From: Rhytidiadelphus loreus
Lineage: Eukaryota; Streptophyta; Bryopsida; Hypnales; Hylocomiaceae
DNA: 64,000 nt
Assembly: GCA_947034895.1 (NCBI GenBank)
Contig: OX344763.1
Span: 17,825,001-17,889,000, forward strand
Direction of reading: 5' to 3'
Shown here: positions 49,401 to 61,043 of the stretch, piece after piece
Layout: every line of letters begins with the position of its first letter
Numbering within the stretch: position 1 is the stretch's first letter
Translations under genes and position numbers: made by a program
Notes under the pieces: generated by a model
Seen by the model: the letters and a program-made list of their open reading frames with translations, nothing else
Told to the model about the DNA's origin: nothing
The model's database searches: none

Positions 49401-50120
49401 GGAGGTGCAACTGGGGTTGGACCCTCCAACGGAGCCCGGACCATGCTTTTCCGACAGAGCAGGCCCCGGTCGAACGTGGGGCAGTCGTTGAGCGACTCCT
49501 CCCGCTCCACAATTCACCGCTCTGTTGGTCTCAACGGCTCTGTGCGCTCTCTCTTTGTCGCAGGAGGTGGAGGTCCTTCTTGATGTGCATGATTTTTGAA
49601 ATGTCTTGACAGGAGGCATTGAATTGTGAGATACAAATGAGTGCCGTAATTCAAGTGGCCACCACAATTCTTCAAGTGTTCTTGATTCGTCATTTGCATA
49701 GTCTCCTTCTTCAATCTCATCTTCCTCCAATTCTTTACAAGAAGACTCTCTCCCTCCTGCATCTTGCTCTTGGCTGTCAAAAAAATTGTTATCATGTTCA
49801 CCAATCTCCTTTCCATCTTCAGGCAAGAAATTCTCTTGTATTGAAACTTGTACTGGAGACACGTACAAAAGGGTGGGATAGTCAAATATTGGAGTTGGTG
49901 CAGGTGCAAGTGGAGGACTACAAGAAGTTGGAAGAGATTCAATAGATGGTCTTGCTAGCAATCTGTAGTTGCGCCTCACAGGTAGTCCATTCCAAGCAAT
50001 CTAGAGAAGAGTGGAAAAAAGTCACATAAGAAATTGTAAGTTTGTAGAAGAGTTGCAAAAAAAATCAAGATAGAAGAAGCATACCTCTTTGTCCTTTGTA
50101 GTAGATTTCTTTGGTGCCAT
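46428..50120 (-). pseudogene. piggyBac-family transposase, interrupted by a CACTA element
   Basis: Exon 1 is 50120-50085 (MAPKKSTTKDKE). A GT-AG intron follows, and exon 2 runs from 50000. Removing the CACTA element (48112-49063) with one ATA duplicate restores the frame (QYGY|ESDVEVDYAQL). Catalytic aspartates are in ATVDEMMIRYKG, VITMDNFFSS and KDKKPVLIIST. Later come HMRGVDVADQL, SHKWWHR and a cysteine-rich C-terminal domain (CVVCNN, YCPSCDN, HERLQ-stop) that in piggyBac binds the ends. Defects are three nonsense codons (TAG near 47780, TAG at 47008-47010, TGA near 46927, the last probably CGA to TGA) and two one-base shifts in T-runs (near 49190 and 46770). The intact length would be about 883 residues. 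It excises and inserts at TTAA. Confidence 0.87.
48112..49063. mobile_element. Non-autonomous CACTA element (952 bp) in the piggyBac transposase
   Basis: The left end is CACTAGAAGAAAATGAGGGG and the right end, on the minus strand, is CACTAGAAGAAAAACACGTC. Perfect 3-bp duplications, ATA, lie at 48109-48111 and 49064-49066. Subterminal gttgcaact repeats match the family at 1-1985, whose transposase could have mobilised it. Removal restores the host reading frame. It has no gene. Confidence 0.9.
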
Positions 50121-50721
50121 GGCTTCTCTACAGCTTGCAATTGTTCTACAAATTGTCCTTGTGTTGAAGCTTGTGACATTGTTGGTTGATAGAAGAGAAA
50201 GTATGAAATCCTCCACTTCTTTCATAATGAGGAGAATGGAGGTCAATGTGACTTAATATTAGTGCAAATCTTTATGGATTGACAAGTGGGTATGGCATTA
50301 TTAGTGTGGTAGGTAGATTTTTATGTTGAATTGATGAAGTGGGTGGTGTTTTTTGAGGTGCATTGATTGATTTTGCTTTGATTAGATTGAAGAGTGAACT
50401 ACTTGAATCACAAATATCAATGTAGAATTGTGGGCTACAGAAATTGAGTAGGATTGCAGAGATTTCACAAATTTAGAGGCTGCAAGACTATACTTTCAAT
50501 AAATTTGTTGTAGGCTTGAAGCACCACTTGCATTCCAAAAATTGAAAAGAAACCAAAATTGTACAAAGCGGTGGAAGCCCCTGTGAGTGCTTGCCAAGGC
50601 GCTCCGGAGGTGGAAGGCCTCCATGTTGCTGAGCGCTCCGGCAGTGCAGGGCCTTCCCGTTGTGGAGCGCTCCGAAGGGCTCTCCTACTGCCTAACAGTG
50701 GGGGAGCCCTATGCTGCCTTA
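50121..50721. other. Upstream region of the piggyBac-type transposase
   Basis: This should hold the promoter and leader of the minus-strand transposase. From 50550 it becomes GC-rich with repeats of 'gcgctccgg' and 'gagcgctccg' (50600-50680). No TATA box was fixed. Confidence 0.3.
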
Positions 50722-51587
50722 GAGCATCTCCACGGCAGGGCGCCAAGGGGAGCCAACCCGGCGAGTGGGCAGGCCCGCTGTGGAAACGATACCCCACGGC
50801 AGGCAATGGGCATTGCAGGCAACGGGCAGGCAATGGGCAGTTTTGGAGCGTTTTTGGTGAAAATATAGTGATGGTCCTTTAAGGGTTAAGTCAAATGTAG
50901 GCTTTGTTTTTTAATAGAATTTCAAACCTCATTTAGGCATAGTAGAAATAAAATTTTCAAAACACTTTGAACTAAGAAAAGTTGGTTAATGAAGACAAAT
51001 TTAATCTCCCAAAATCCGTTTGAGATTTAGAATCTCCAATCAAAAGTTATAGACAAATTTGAGAGAGGAGAATTTTTTTTACAATTTCAAACTTCCTCTG
51101 TCAAATTTGTCCATAACTTTTTATTGGAGATTCTAAATCTCAAACGGATTTTGGGAGATTAAATTTGTCTTCATTTAACAACTTTTCTTAGTTCAAAGTG
51201 TTTTGAAATTTTTATTTCTACTATGCCTAAATGAGGTTTGAAATTCTATTAAAAAACAAAATCTACATTTGGCTTAACTATGAGCGGTTGAGCTCCTACT
51301 AATTCTAATTTATATTATCCCACATGGGTTGTTCTACATCCTAACACCTCATATGTATATAATGAGTTTCTCTACTCAATGGGAAATTCAAATGAAGATG
51401 AAGAATGATGTATTTCAACAAATGTGAGATGGTTGATGAATTGAATCCTCTTATTTAACTGAAAGTAGTTTTTTGTAATCTGATTTTTCTAATTGGCGTC
51501 CCACCAGGGCGTGTCCGCCGTGGGGCACATGACACGCCAAATGCTCACTTGGCGCTCCTATTTTAGGGGGCTGCCGTGGGAATGCTT
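50722..51587. mobile_element. Possible second PIF/Harbinger-like element (866 bp)
   Basis: The left end is GAGCATCTCCACGGCAG and the right end, on the minus strand, is AAGCATTCCCACGGCAG. TTA precedes the left and TCA follows the right, a 2/3 match. Both ends run into GC-rich text (gggcgccaagggg; ggagcgccaagtg on the minus strand). It contains the foldback at 50890-51273. It is weaker than the copy at 43115. Confidence 0.5.
50890..51273. mobile_element. Foldback MITE (384 bp) between two TTAA sites
   Basis: Two arms of about 180 bases are nearly perfect complements around a centre near 51082. The outer text is gtcaaatgtaggctttg at the left and gccaaatgtagattttg at the right (minus strand). 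TTAA flanks both ends (50886-50889; 51274-51277). A transcript would fold into one long hairpin. Confidence 0.75.
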
Positions 51588-51641
51588 TCAGACCGGCAAG
51601 TGAACCCTGGCCCCGACTGCCGGTCAGTTGTAGGGACCTGG

Positions 51642-52713
51642 GTAGGGTGTACCAAAAAGGCCAAGCCCTGTCATACTTCAACAAGCGTAGGTGGCCTACG
51701 CCCAAGCGCGGGTGACCTGGCCTCAAGCGCGGGTGACCTGCCCTCAAGCGCGGGTGACCTACAGTCGAAGTGGCTCCCATAGCCGCTCAAATTAATCGGA
51801 ATTTTTTTTGAGTTGCCCGATGTTTTTTCATCCATCCATGCGACGCATGCGATGGAGCTGCGGCAGACAACGTCACGCTTTGTTTATCGTCCAAAACAGC
51901 CGTTTCGTAGGGTTTGTGTTTTCCGCTGAAAGCTGTAAATTTTGCGAGTGGGAAAAGCCTACGGTTTAGGGTAATGCGAGATTGGACAACTTGGGAGAGT
52001 TATGTTTGTGATCTTCAGGACTACTTGGTGCCACATGAATTTGTACACACAGTCGGTGAGATTGGTCGGGAAAATCTTGGGAGAGTGCTGTGAGAGGTGA
52101 GGTGCTTTGTTACTGACGAAAAACGAAGCTCAGAGATAAGCGAAGCTAAAGTCTCCTCGATCAGAAAGCCCATATTTGAGGAGGACATCCCTGCTCCGAG
52201 GTACACATTTCGCACACTCCTCGAGCTGTGAAGCGTACGAATCGATTCCTGTTTTCAAGTAACAAGAATTCCGTCTGTTTGAATAACCAGCCATTTGAAT
52301 CTCATCAGAAGTTTGCCAGATGCGATGGTACAATTCTCGCATTTTTTCTCTTCAAGTTTGAAATTTTATTAAAAGCTTTGGAGTGTGCCTTGCGGTGTTT
52401 GTGACCGGACTTTGCTGTAAACTATGAACTAATTCTCTTTTTTCTTTCTTCTCTTTTCCTTGAAGAAGGGAAAATTTTCCTGAACTTAAGTTGAGCTTGA
52501 GCTGGAACCGATATGAAAATGAGGGTTTTAGTTGTTTTTTTTATTTGAGAAATTGGGAATCGCGTGAATTGGATGTAGAGTGTTTTTTGCTAGATGATGA
52601 TGTGTGTTGTGTTACGAAGAGCTGCGTTCGATAGCTTCCTTGCTTTCTTGCTCAGTTTGAGTTTCTTTTTTATGTTTTCAGATTTTTTTCAATTCGATCT
52701 GAGAGGATACCTC
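51642..52713 (+). repeat. Left terminal inverted repeat (1,072 bp)
   Basis: It matches 61865-62936 in inverse, running from the element end to 'gagaggatacctc'. It contains subterminal repeats (51682-51761). Reading inward there is a small frame from about 51975 (MRDWTTWESYVCDLQDYLVP..., 39 residues). Reading outward there is one of 70 residues (52342-52130, MRELYHRIWQTSDEIQ...). Both exist in both TIRs. They may be leader exons or chance; the TIRs probably supply promoters. Confidence 0.9.
51682..51761. repeat. Subterminal tandem repeats, ~20-bp unit, 4 copies (left TIR)
   Basis: Three copies of 'caagcgcgggtgacct' follow a diverged first copy 'caagcgtaggtggcct', at 20-21 base spacing, 40 bases inside the element end. 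Such arrays near an end usually bind the transposase. Confidence 0.8.
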
Positions 52714-52844
52714 ACAAGGACAGAGTCTGCTGATAAAGATTAGAGGAAATGCAATAGTAGGTAGCAAAATCGCAGTACATAATTCTTGAATCTGGAATAT
52801 TGGGCCGTCTTTCGTAACAGTGCAATGGTATGGTGTGGTAACAG

Positions 52845-52896
52845 GCTGATGCGGAGCTGGACGCTATAAGGCAACACCGGATACAGGAGCTCATGG
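52845..52896 (+). pseudogene. Exon-like fragment resembling the start of PDCD5
   Basis: A 52-base stretch lies between an AG acceptor (ggtaacag) and a GTACGT donor and translates as ADAELDAIRQHRIQELM. The N-terminus of PDCD5 (TFAR19) has the pattern Ala-Asp-x-Glu-Leu-x-Ala-Ile/Leu-Arg-x-x-Arg-x-x-Glu-Leu. The match is short but dense. It lies 132 bases inside the left TIR and no further PDCD5 exons were found. It is either a captured host exon or a leader exon of the transposase transcript. Phosducin-like proteins have a weaker version of this pattern. Confidence 0.4.
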
Positions 52897-53281
52897 GTAC
52901 GTCCTACAATCTTTGTTGCTAATCTCAATCTCGCTCCTTTCTCTTGTATTGTAGTTTCTTTTGCAAATGCCTTTTAGAGCGGGTAAAATGTAACATGTCC
53001 AGTTTGTGGTGGGTTTATAATGTTGGTCTATAATGTTCAAATTCCATGGAAAGAATGGAAGATGGAGATATTGAGGTCCATTGGGCAAATGATATGGTTT
53101 CCAAGGTTTGTGGTTGTTTCTTCTTTCCCTTTCTTTTTACATGTCCTTTCATCTAATTCAATGTTTTTGTAGTACAAATTTGCTAATACTATGAATTTTG
53201 TGAACAGCAAACAAGCACCAATTTATATGGTATAATTTAAATCAATCAAGTATTTGCTCTTGAAGAAGGTTGGAACCAAAC

Positions 53282-55510
53282 ATGGCCAATCGAAATTCGG
53301 TCCCATCAAGAGCTGACTTCGTTGACTATGTCAACACAATGTTACATGAAGGGATTTCTTTCAAACAGGTTGGAGAGTCTTTAAACATCTCCGATTCAAG
53401 ACAGTTGAAGAGGATGATGTCAAAGGCTTTAGGATACAAGTTTCGAGTTTATCACCAATTCACAAATCCAGAGATGTCCAACACCATTGAGAGTGCCTTT
53501 CCCATCAGAGAGCATGGGGCAAATTGGGGCATTCGACATGTGCGTGCAGCTTTAGCTCGTTTACAGATTAGGGCACCAAGGCGCACAGTAGCACGAGCCT
53601 TGCAAACCATATCAGGTATAGAATTCAATTATGTATTTTATTTAATGGCAATCATTGTTTTACTTTGACCATGACTAGTGTTAATTTAATAATTTCAAGT
53701 TTTTTTTCCTTTGGGGACAGAGGCTCACTACAATAGACGGAGGCGAGCATTGCCAATCGTTCGACGGCAATATAATGTGACCATTCCTATGGCCCTTTGG
53801 CACATTGATTGTAAGTTTTTTTTTTTTTTTGAATTTGTTCTATTATTTTCATGATATTGATTAAGCCTTAAGTAATAACATGTCTCAATTTTCTACATTG
53901 TTGTAATATTTAACTTATTTAATTTTTTTTGGTCTTTTTTTTTGTAGCATACGACAAATTGACCATGTTTGGGATACGTATACATGGATGCATTGATGGA
54001 GCTTCACATTATGTGCTCTATGCTAGAGTGGCATCAAACAAGAGCCAAGAAACTCTTTTCGAGCCGTTTTCTGAAGCCGTTCGAAAATTTGGTTGCCCTC
54101 CTCTTCGGGTGAGATCTGACTTCGCATCTGAGCATGCCTTAATTCGCAGATACATGCTAGAAGTACGCTCTGAGACCCGGAACCCATTCCTTGTTGGTTC
54201 ATCTGTACACAATCAACGGATCGAGCATTGGTGGAGATTACTGTGGGAGAAAGTAATTTGGTTTCAGAAGAATGCAATTGAGGAGATGGTTCAACAAGGT
54301 CACTTCATACCTGATGATCCATATCAAAGAGCTTCCTTCCAATCCGTCTACATTCCTATTTTGCAAGAAATTGTGAATGAATGGATTGGTGTTTGGAACC
54401 TCCATCGAGTACGACTCATCAATGGACAAGGAAGATTCCGTCCCTCCCATGTACCAGCAAGATATTTCAGGGAATATGAGCGTCTTCAGGGGTGAGTTGA
54501 AAAATTCACAGTTGAAGATTTCAGTCAAATTTTTTGTCATTGAGCACCCTTATGTGCTTGTCATTAATGCTTTGCCTTTGAATTGCATTTTGACTTGTTT
54601 CAATAGGTGGACATCACATATTGAAGACATGAATGCCCAAGATGATGAACGACACATTGGTACCCAAGATTTGGGCCCACATGGTTTACGAACTTGGGTA
54701 GCTCGCAGAAATGCACCAGATGCCACTTTGTTTGACATTCCAAATTTGCCAGCACATCTATTAGCACTTCGAGATGCAGCTTACAGCATAGGCAAGGTTG
54801 GAAAGGATGTTCTAGAATGCTTTCATTTACACTACTTTATGACCCACTACTGTTATCTCTCTCTAGATACTGGCACTGCTATAGGTCAACTTCTCCCATT
54901 ACAACATTCTGCTCAAAGCCTACAAGCCTTTCATTTTCATATATTGGTCACAACACTTGATAGGATTTCATAGGCTCATTGAGAAATCATCAGGCTGCCT
55001 TGCAGGAGTGTCAACGAAAATTCAATGTAAACTGTGAGCCCTTAAGCTAAACAAGACAATATAGCCTTTTGCTATACTTAGTTTGGCTGGCCCTGCAAAC
55101 GAAGTTGTTGCTCTCTATTTCTTGCTTCTTGCATCCGAAGTTGATGTTCCCTGCTGTTTGCTTCTTTCAATCAAGCTATATTTGAAGTTGCTGCTCACGG
55201 AGCTGTTGTTTCCGAAGCTTGCATTAGAAGTTGTTGCTCACGATTCCTGGTTTCTTACATTCGCATTTGTTGTTTTCTTCTACTAGCTTTGTGCATCATA
55301 GCCCTATATCGTTGTTGCTCATTTAATCCAATGCAAGACTTTCAGCCTGATGATATTCAGATCTGTTTAAATGACCCTCAAAATCATACCGAGGGCCTTT
55401 CCCAGTCGATGAATTTTGAATACCCTGTGCTCTTGGCGCATTCAGACCTCCATCACCTTACTGAGGCATCTTATGCATCTGATGAGGTCCTGGCAGGCCT
55501 TTTGGATTAA
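53282..55510 (+). CDS. Integrase-type DDE transposase of the 11.3-kb element
   Basis: The exons are 53282-53615, 53721-53810, 53948-54491, 54607-54796 and 55346-55510. The first four follow a clear protein pattern; the last two boundaries are my best guess. Total is about 440 residues. The start is the first ATG in frame. The N-terminus has a helix-turn-helix, then WGIRHVRAALARLQIRAP with RRTVARALQ, which resembles the second helix-turn-helix of IS3 transposases. The catalytic triad is Asp141 (MALWHID), Asp199 (RVRSDFASEH) and Glu234 (HNQRIEHWW), with 34 residues between the last two, as in retroviral-type integrases. The tail is acidic (DDIQICLNDPQ ... LAGLLD). It would cut and rejoin the TIR ends in the nucleus. 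No defects were seen. Confidence 0.83.
55083..55290 (-). pseudogene. Q-rich coiled-coil remnant (REQQLRMQ repeats)
   Basis: On the minus strand, repeated units read like NREQQLRLQ, REHQLRMQEAR and NREQQLLMQ, interrupted by stops. The heptad-like Gln/Leu/Arg pattern suggests a decayed coiled-coil segment opposite the integrase intron/exon region. It could equally be a degenerate DNA repeat (unit 'gaagttgttgctcac'). Confidence 0.35.
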
Positions 55511-58192
55511 CCCATTAACGACCGTTCGACCACTTTTGGGTTGTTTGAGGACTTTTTGTCTCCTACAATTTGTAGAACATTTGATCTCAAAAAATTTACA
55601 GAAGAACGCATTTAGAGTGTCTTCATGCACTTTTAACAAAATCAATTTAAAGAGAATGCGTGTCAAAATGAGTGAGTTGTGCTTGGCCAAACTCGAAATG
55701 GTCCAATCTTTCATATTGAAATTTTCAATGTAAAATGCATATTTTATGGAAAGGACAATTATGCTTGTGTTTGAAAGAATAAGTTGAAAGGTTTTGGTCA
55801 ATTTTCGGACAATGTACTCAAATCTATGCCCAATTGTAACAAACCTTGATTATCACTAGTGCCAAAGGGTGTTTATGACACATCAATGTTTGAAAAGTAA
55901 TTACAAAGACATGAACAGTTGGATCACTTTCATTTTTTGTGTGGTTCAAGGACTCAACCCATGGAATTCATTTATTCAATCCGATTTAGGATTACATCTT
56001 TTGAAAGGGCAAAAATTGCTTAAGTGGTTGGAAATGGATCAACTCCCATAGTATAATATAAGACAGTGTTGATTAGACTAATTGTCTTTTCCATGCTAAA
56101 ATAGATTATTTGCTACACAAATTTGAAAAGACTAGTATCTCTGAAACTCAATTAAAAAAGACTACTCTACACAAGGATCAAATAAGTACTTTTTGAAGTT
56201 CTTAAAGAATTGTAAGTAAAATGATTGAAAGGTTGTAAAATTTTTTCTTCCATATTATCTTATTTTTGAAAATTTTCAAAATTATATTCCAAAATGATCT
56301 TCAATGAAAAGTTATGGATAATCTTGATTTGGGGGCAATTAGAGCATTTTCTTGAAAAAATAAATTTTAGGGCTCAATTATATATGAAATTTTTACAATT
56401 TAAAAAAAAATTGTTTGACAAGTTTAATTTCCCTTTCTAAATCAATCTCACTATTGAAATTATAAAGTTCCAAACCCATTTCAGAGCTATTAACAATTTA
56501 GTTTCTCTTTTAATCTTGAACCTACTTCTACTTAACAATTTTTTAAATAATAAAAATCAAGTGTTTTTAAAAAAAAATTTATAGACTTTCAACTCAATTC
56601 TTCAATAAAAAAAATCAAAATCAAAGTTTGTAGTGCAAATTTTGTTTCACAAATGGCAATTAAAAGTCATCTAAAATTGCACGTCAACATTCAAAATTAT
56701 TCTTTAACTCTCATCAAACCACCTCAATCCACTTTGTAGTTTCTATTTTCCTTTTCATGTGGATGTCAAGTTGAATACAAAAAAGTAAAAGTGGGTTGAG
56801 GTGAGTTGAGGTGGACCTCAACCCACTTCAATGCACTTTGTAGTTTCTATTTTAGTTTTTTGGTTGATGTACAAAACTTTTATATTTTTTTCTAGTAGAA
56901 AAACAAATTTTCAATTTATTTTGTTATTTTTCAGTAATTTTGACGAAAAAATAAAATTACTGTGCTTTTTTTAAGTTAAAGGTGGAAATAAAATTATATC
57001 AATTACAAAATATATTAGAATAATCTATAAATTTCAACTTTAATAAAGAGTGGAATGGAAAATATAATTTTATAATGTAAATCCAAAGTTCATTAAAACT
57101 TGTAAATTCAAAGTTGTAATCAAGGTTGACTAAGGCGCATCCACTTGAAGTAGGGTTAATTTCAATAGAAGGATGGTTTTCACAAGACATCTTAAACTGC
57201 TTTAGAATGCTCGAATTGCATAGAAAAACAAGATTCTCTATATTTTTTAGTTATACAATTCAAATAGAAAGAATTGAATCATCTCATGTACATGAAGACA
57301 AAATACTTATAAAATACTTTTCTCTTATTTATTGTAATAAACTTTTGGTTTATTGTAAAACAACATTTGCTTTCAAGCACCATTTGAAATAAAATTACTT
57401 TCTATATAATTCTATGAAGACCTAATGTATTTTTCTATCTTCACAAAAGAACTTAAAATCACAATATACAGCTAAGACCTATCCAAAATCTATTTTATCC
57501 TACTTGCTACTACTTTGATAATATGAACAGGACCATATTCTTGATCTTGATCTTTGAGGCACGATAGCAACTGCATGCAGTGTCCACCAAGAGGCACGAT
57601 AGCTTGCTTGGTCCAGAAGCCATGGGCATGGCGTAGATTTACGGGAAGTGATGGAACTGCTCGTTTAGGTTTCGGAAAAGTGAGAATTGGCTCTGCTCAC
57701 TTCTGTGCTATGCTTCTTCGAATTCTAGTTGATTGGATTGATAGAGATGTACACTTCGACAACAATTCTTCCAATAGTCTTGGATCTTTAGGTAGTGCTG
57801 CCCAACAAGAATCAAGTCACTTTGAGGTGACTAATACAATGTTGATTCCCCACACAACCAATGCCCAATGCATGCATCTTTCCAATCGATTAGCAACGCT
57901 TCCCATGTCATTCCATCTAACACAGCTTGAATCCCGCAGATAACTCCACCATTTGCCACTTTGATGCGATGACAAGGGATAATACAACACCTCAGAGTAG
58001 TGATCGTCCCTACTAGGTAAATCAAGCAATCCACATCATTCCATGATTGACTCGAGTATGAAACAAGATAAAAAAAATTCAAAATAGAGCTAAGGTTTTA
58101 TTAAATGTAAGGGCACTTGGTGAAATTTGTTAAGTACTAAATTCAACAAGGTGTTCAAACATTTGATTCTATGCAATGTGTTACATTGTTAG
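55511..58192. other. Spacer between integrase and HECT genes
   Basis: 2.7 kb of AT-rich DNA. A duplicated piece ('actttgtagtttctatttt') occurs near 56735 and 56830, around a short palindrome (gaggtggacctc). A 129-codon frame at 57554-57943 shows no family pattern. The promoter of the HECT gene should lie near 58100, but no TATA box was fixed. Confidence 0.35.
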
Positions 58193-61043
58193 ATGGATAA
58201 CAACATCGAACCTCCAACAGCTGCACAAATCACAACACCTATAAGGATGACAACATTTCCAAGATCCATTGGAGATAGGGTTGGAGACTTTTCTTACCAG
58301 CCCAAGGTTGGAACCTGTCGACGCCTAGGCTCATCTTCTAGTGGTTCCTCTTCAAGCAGCTCTTCTACATTACAAGCAGTGGTTGCCGGTTCACCACAGT
58401 GTATGGCTGCTCCTCCACCACAAGCAATGGCAACTCTTCCTCAAGCACTTGTGAAGTTCATCACTCGTACATTCTTATTGTTTCCTGAAGGTACACGTTG
58501 GTCACCAAATGGAGTGCCAACAATTACTCATTGGCCAACAAATCCAGAGTCTGTAGTGGTCTCTCTACCAGAGACCAAAAGGTGGGCAAGAGTGAACTAT
58601 CCTATTGCATTTCCCCAGGATAGTGTCGAATGGCATGTTGCAGAGGTATTCGGAAGGGTGCCCCAATACCAAAATATACAATCTCCATATCCGCATGTCA
58701 CAGGCACTTTTTTCAAACGAACAAGAAAAAGAAAAGGAGTAGGACAGGATAGAGCCTACAAATTGGAGATATACACTGAAGATGCAGGTGGTCTTTACAG
58801 GAAGTTGAGTGCAAACACAGTTGTTTTGTACTTACCAACTGGTTCACTCCAAGCTCCAGCTAGCTTAGTCCCTCCTTCAACTGCCGCAGTCCATACTTCA
58901 CCTGGCTCACTCCATACTCCAGTTGGCTTAGTCCCTCCAAGTTCAACTGCCACAGTCTTGACTTCAACTGGCTCACTCGTACCTTCAACTGACTCAACAA
59001 CTCTAAGGAACACTTCATCTTCATTGCATGAACAATGGTCACCATTGGCCCCTTCATCATCATCTCGACAAATTCTTGTGGAAGATATACACGAAGAAGA
59101 TTTGACAAATTTAGAGAAATTAGCTATGTCTTGGGAAAGAGCCCACATAGCATATTACGAAGCCATGGACTTCAAGGAAAAAGTGAACAGACAAGAAGGA
59201 ACATCAAGTGCCTCATCAACATTCTGGGCAACATTTGAGGACTTTTATGAAGAGGTAGTGAACAATCCAAACGGTGACTCAGAATTTCTTAGTGTTTGTA
59301 TGGGTCTTATGGAAAGGAAAAAGCTACGAAGAGGGATTTCAATCTCGGAATCCAGCCTTTCTAAGATTTTACAACACCAATCCATGTCTATGTACAATGA
59401 AACAGACTTCAAGATTGAATTTGAACTCCATGCAAGACGGTTTTGGAAGCAGTGGGATGAATTAGATGGGGCGGTTCAACTTTGCTTACCAGGCTTGGAG
59501 AGAGACCTTGCAAGAGCATTCGTTGAAATTCATGGAGGTCCAAACTACATGCAAAGTGAACAGCCATGTAATGCAGATGTGAAGAAGTTTTTGGAAAACG
59601 ATGCATTTTCTGCATTCACCATTCAACAAATTAGACGAATGTGTCATCATTTAGTTGAAGACATTGAGGAAGAGAAGGACCTCCTCAATAAGAGAGAAGA
59701 CATGGAGAAGGCCCTCGTAGCATACCAACGTCTTTATCTATCATCAGAAATCTTTCATGAGATTCAAGCAACTTTGGGTAGCATTCCATCAACAGTGATC
59801 CAGGTAAATTCTACACCCTGAATTCTTGCATTTTCCTCTTGACACCCTAATAGAAGAGTCACATGTCAATTATGGATAAATGACCACCTTGGTATGGGAT
59901 GTACAGGTGACACAAGGTAAAGAACTACAAGCCTTTACAAGACATTGGGAGAGTATATCGTGTACGAGTGAATATTTTTACAAGGCAATAGTGGAATCAT
60001 TTCATACCTTGGGATTTGAAGAGACTGCAGCAATTGACATGTCGGGGATAACAAATTGTTGGCTGAGTAATACTTGGAAGCAATTTTGGGCCAGCTCATT
60101 CAACTACAACACTATTTTTGAGTACCCAAATGACATGACAGGGAAAATTTTGCATCCAAAGGCAGATAGTGCAATCGTGAGACCAGATCTACAAATTCCC
60201 GTAGCTGAGATGGTTGGACATTTGATGTATCTCATGACACTCCTTGATATCCAAGTGACACGACACTTTTCATTTGCCACTCTTCTCTTGCTCTGCAACC
60301 AAGTTCCTTCCGCTACAGATTTATCTTCAGGTGTTGATCCAGCTACTCGTGCAGCCTTGGAGAGAGACTTCCGCCTTGGTTGGGGAGCGACATGGTCATT
60401 GTTGGTTCCCATGAGAACCAGCTTTCAATTTGCAACCGATCTGGTCACAGAGTTGGCCAACAACCAACTTGGGGATCAACTTGGATGGACATTCAAAAAT
60501 TTCAGATTGCAAGAGGGCATATGGAAGGAACAAGTAGAAGCCAAAATTGGTGCGATTATCTACAGCCACTTGTTCAGTGGCAGGTTTGAGATTGGAAAAG
60601 CAATGCGAAGGGTTTTTTACCTTGGCATAGCCACTTCAAAGACCTCCAATGTGAAGAAAGAAAGTATGACGGCAGCCTTGGACAACCTAACAGCAGAGAG
60701 TCTTCATGTTATGTTCAGTGGACAGAATGCCATGGAAGCTGATGAATTTATCAAGAAATGTGTTTTCACAAACAAAGTCCCTCAGCACGTAAGAGACATG
60801 TTTAAGACATGTGTCCACCGAATGACCTACGGAGAGAGATCAAGACTTGCAATATTCATCACTGGAAATGAGTACTTTGGAGGGAAGATTGTGACTGTGG
60901 ATTTTGTGGATAGGAATGACGATCCCCTTATCACAGCATCCACATGTTTTGAAAAACTGAACTTACCTCATTACAAAGATGTGGACACCATGTACCGCAA
61001 GATCTGCTACAGCACGATGGACAGGTCATTTGGGAACATGTGA
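58193..61043 (+). CDS. HECT-type E3 ubiquitin ligase-like protein of the 11.3-kb element
   Basis: Two exons, 58193-59803 and 59907-61043, join in phase across a short GT-AG intron (VIQ|VTQGKE), giving 915 residues. Residues 1-75 are Ser-rich. Residues about 85-215 are a globular region I do not recognise (LFPEGTRWSPNG, WHVAEVFGRVPQYQ). Residues about 220-280 hold three imperfect repeats of GSLxxPxxLVPPS. An acidic helical region follows. The C-terminus matches the HECT C-lobe: NLTAESLHVMFSG, RLAIFITGNEYFGG, IVTVDFVD and ASTCFEKLNLPHY, with Cys884 as the catalytic residue 31 from the end, and SFG before the terminus. The N-lobe is very diverged. It would move ubiquitin onto a target; the target and need for transposition are unknown. 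Confidence 0.8.

Noticed and set aside
52130..52342. 70-residue TIR frame (and its twin at 62236-62448) as a real gene
   Set aside because: It reads outward from the element, has no family pattern, and is preserved in both TIRs simply because they are copies. It was left as an observation within the TIR entries.
57554..57943. 129-residue ORF in the spacer of the 11.3-kb element
   Set aside because: There is no family pattern, no splice context and no matching frame continuation. It is likely chance.
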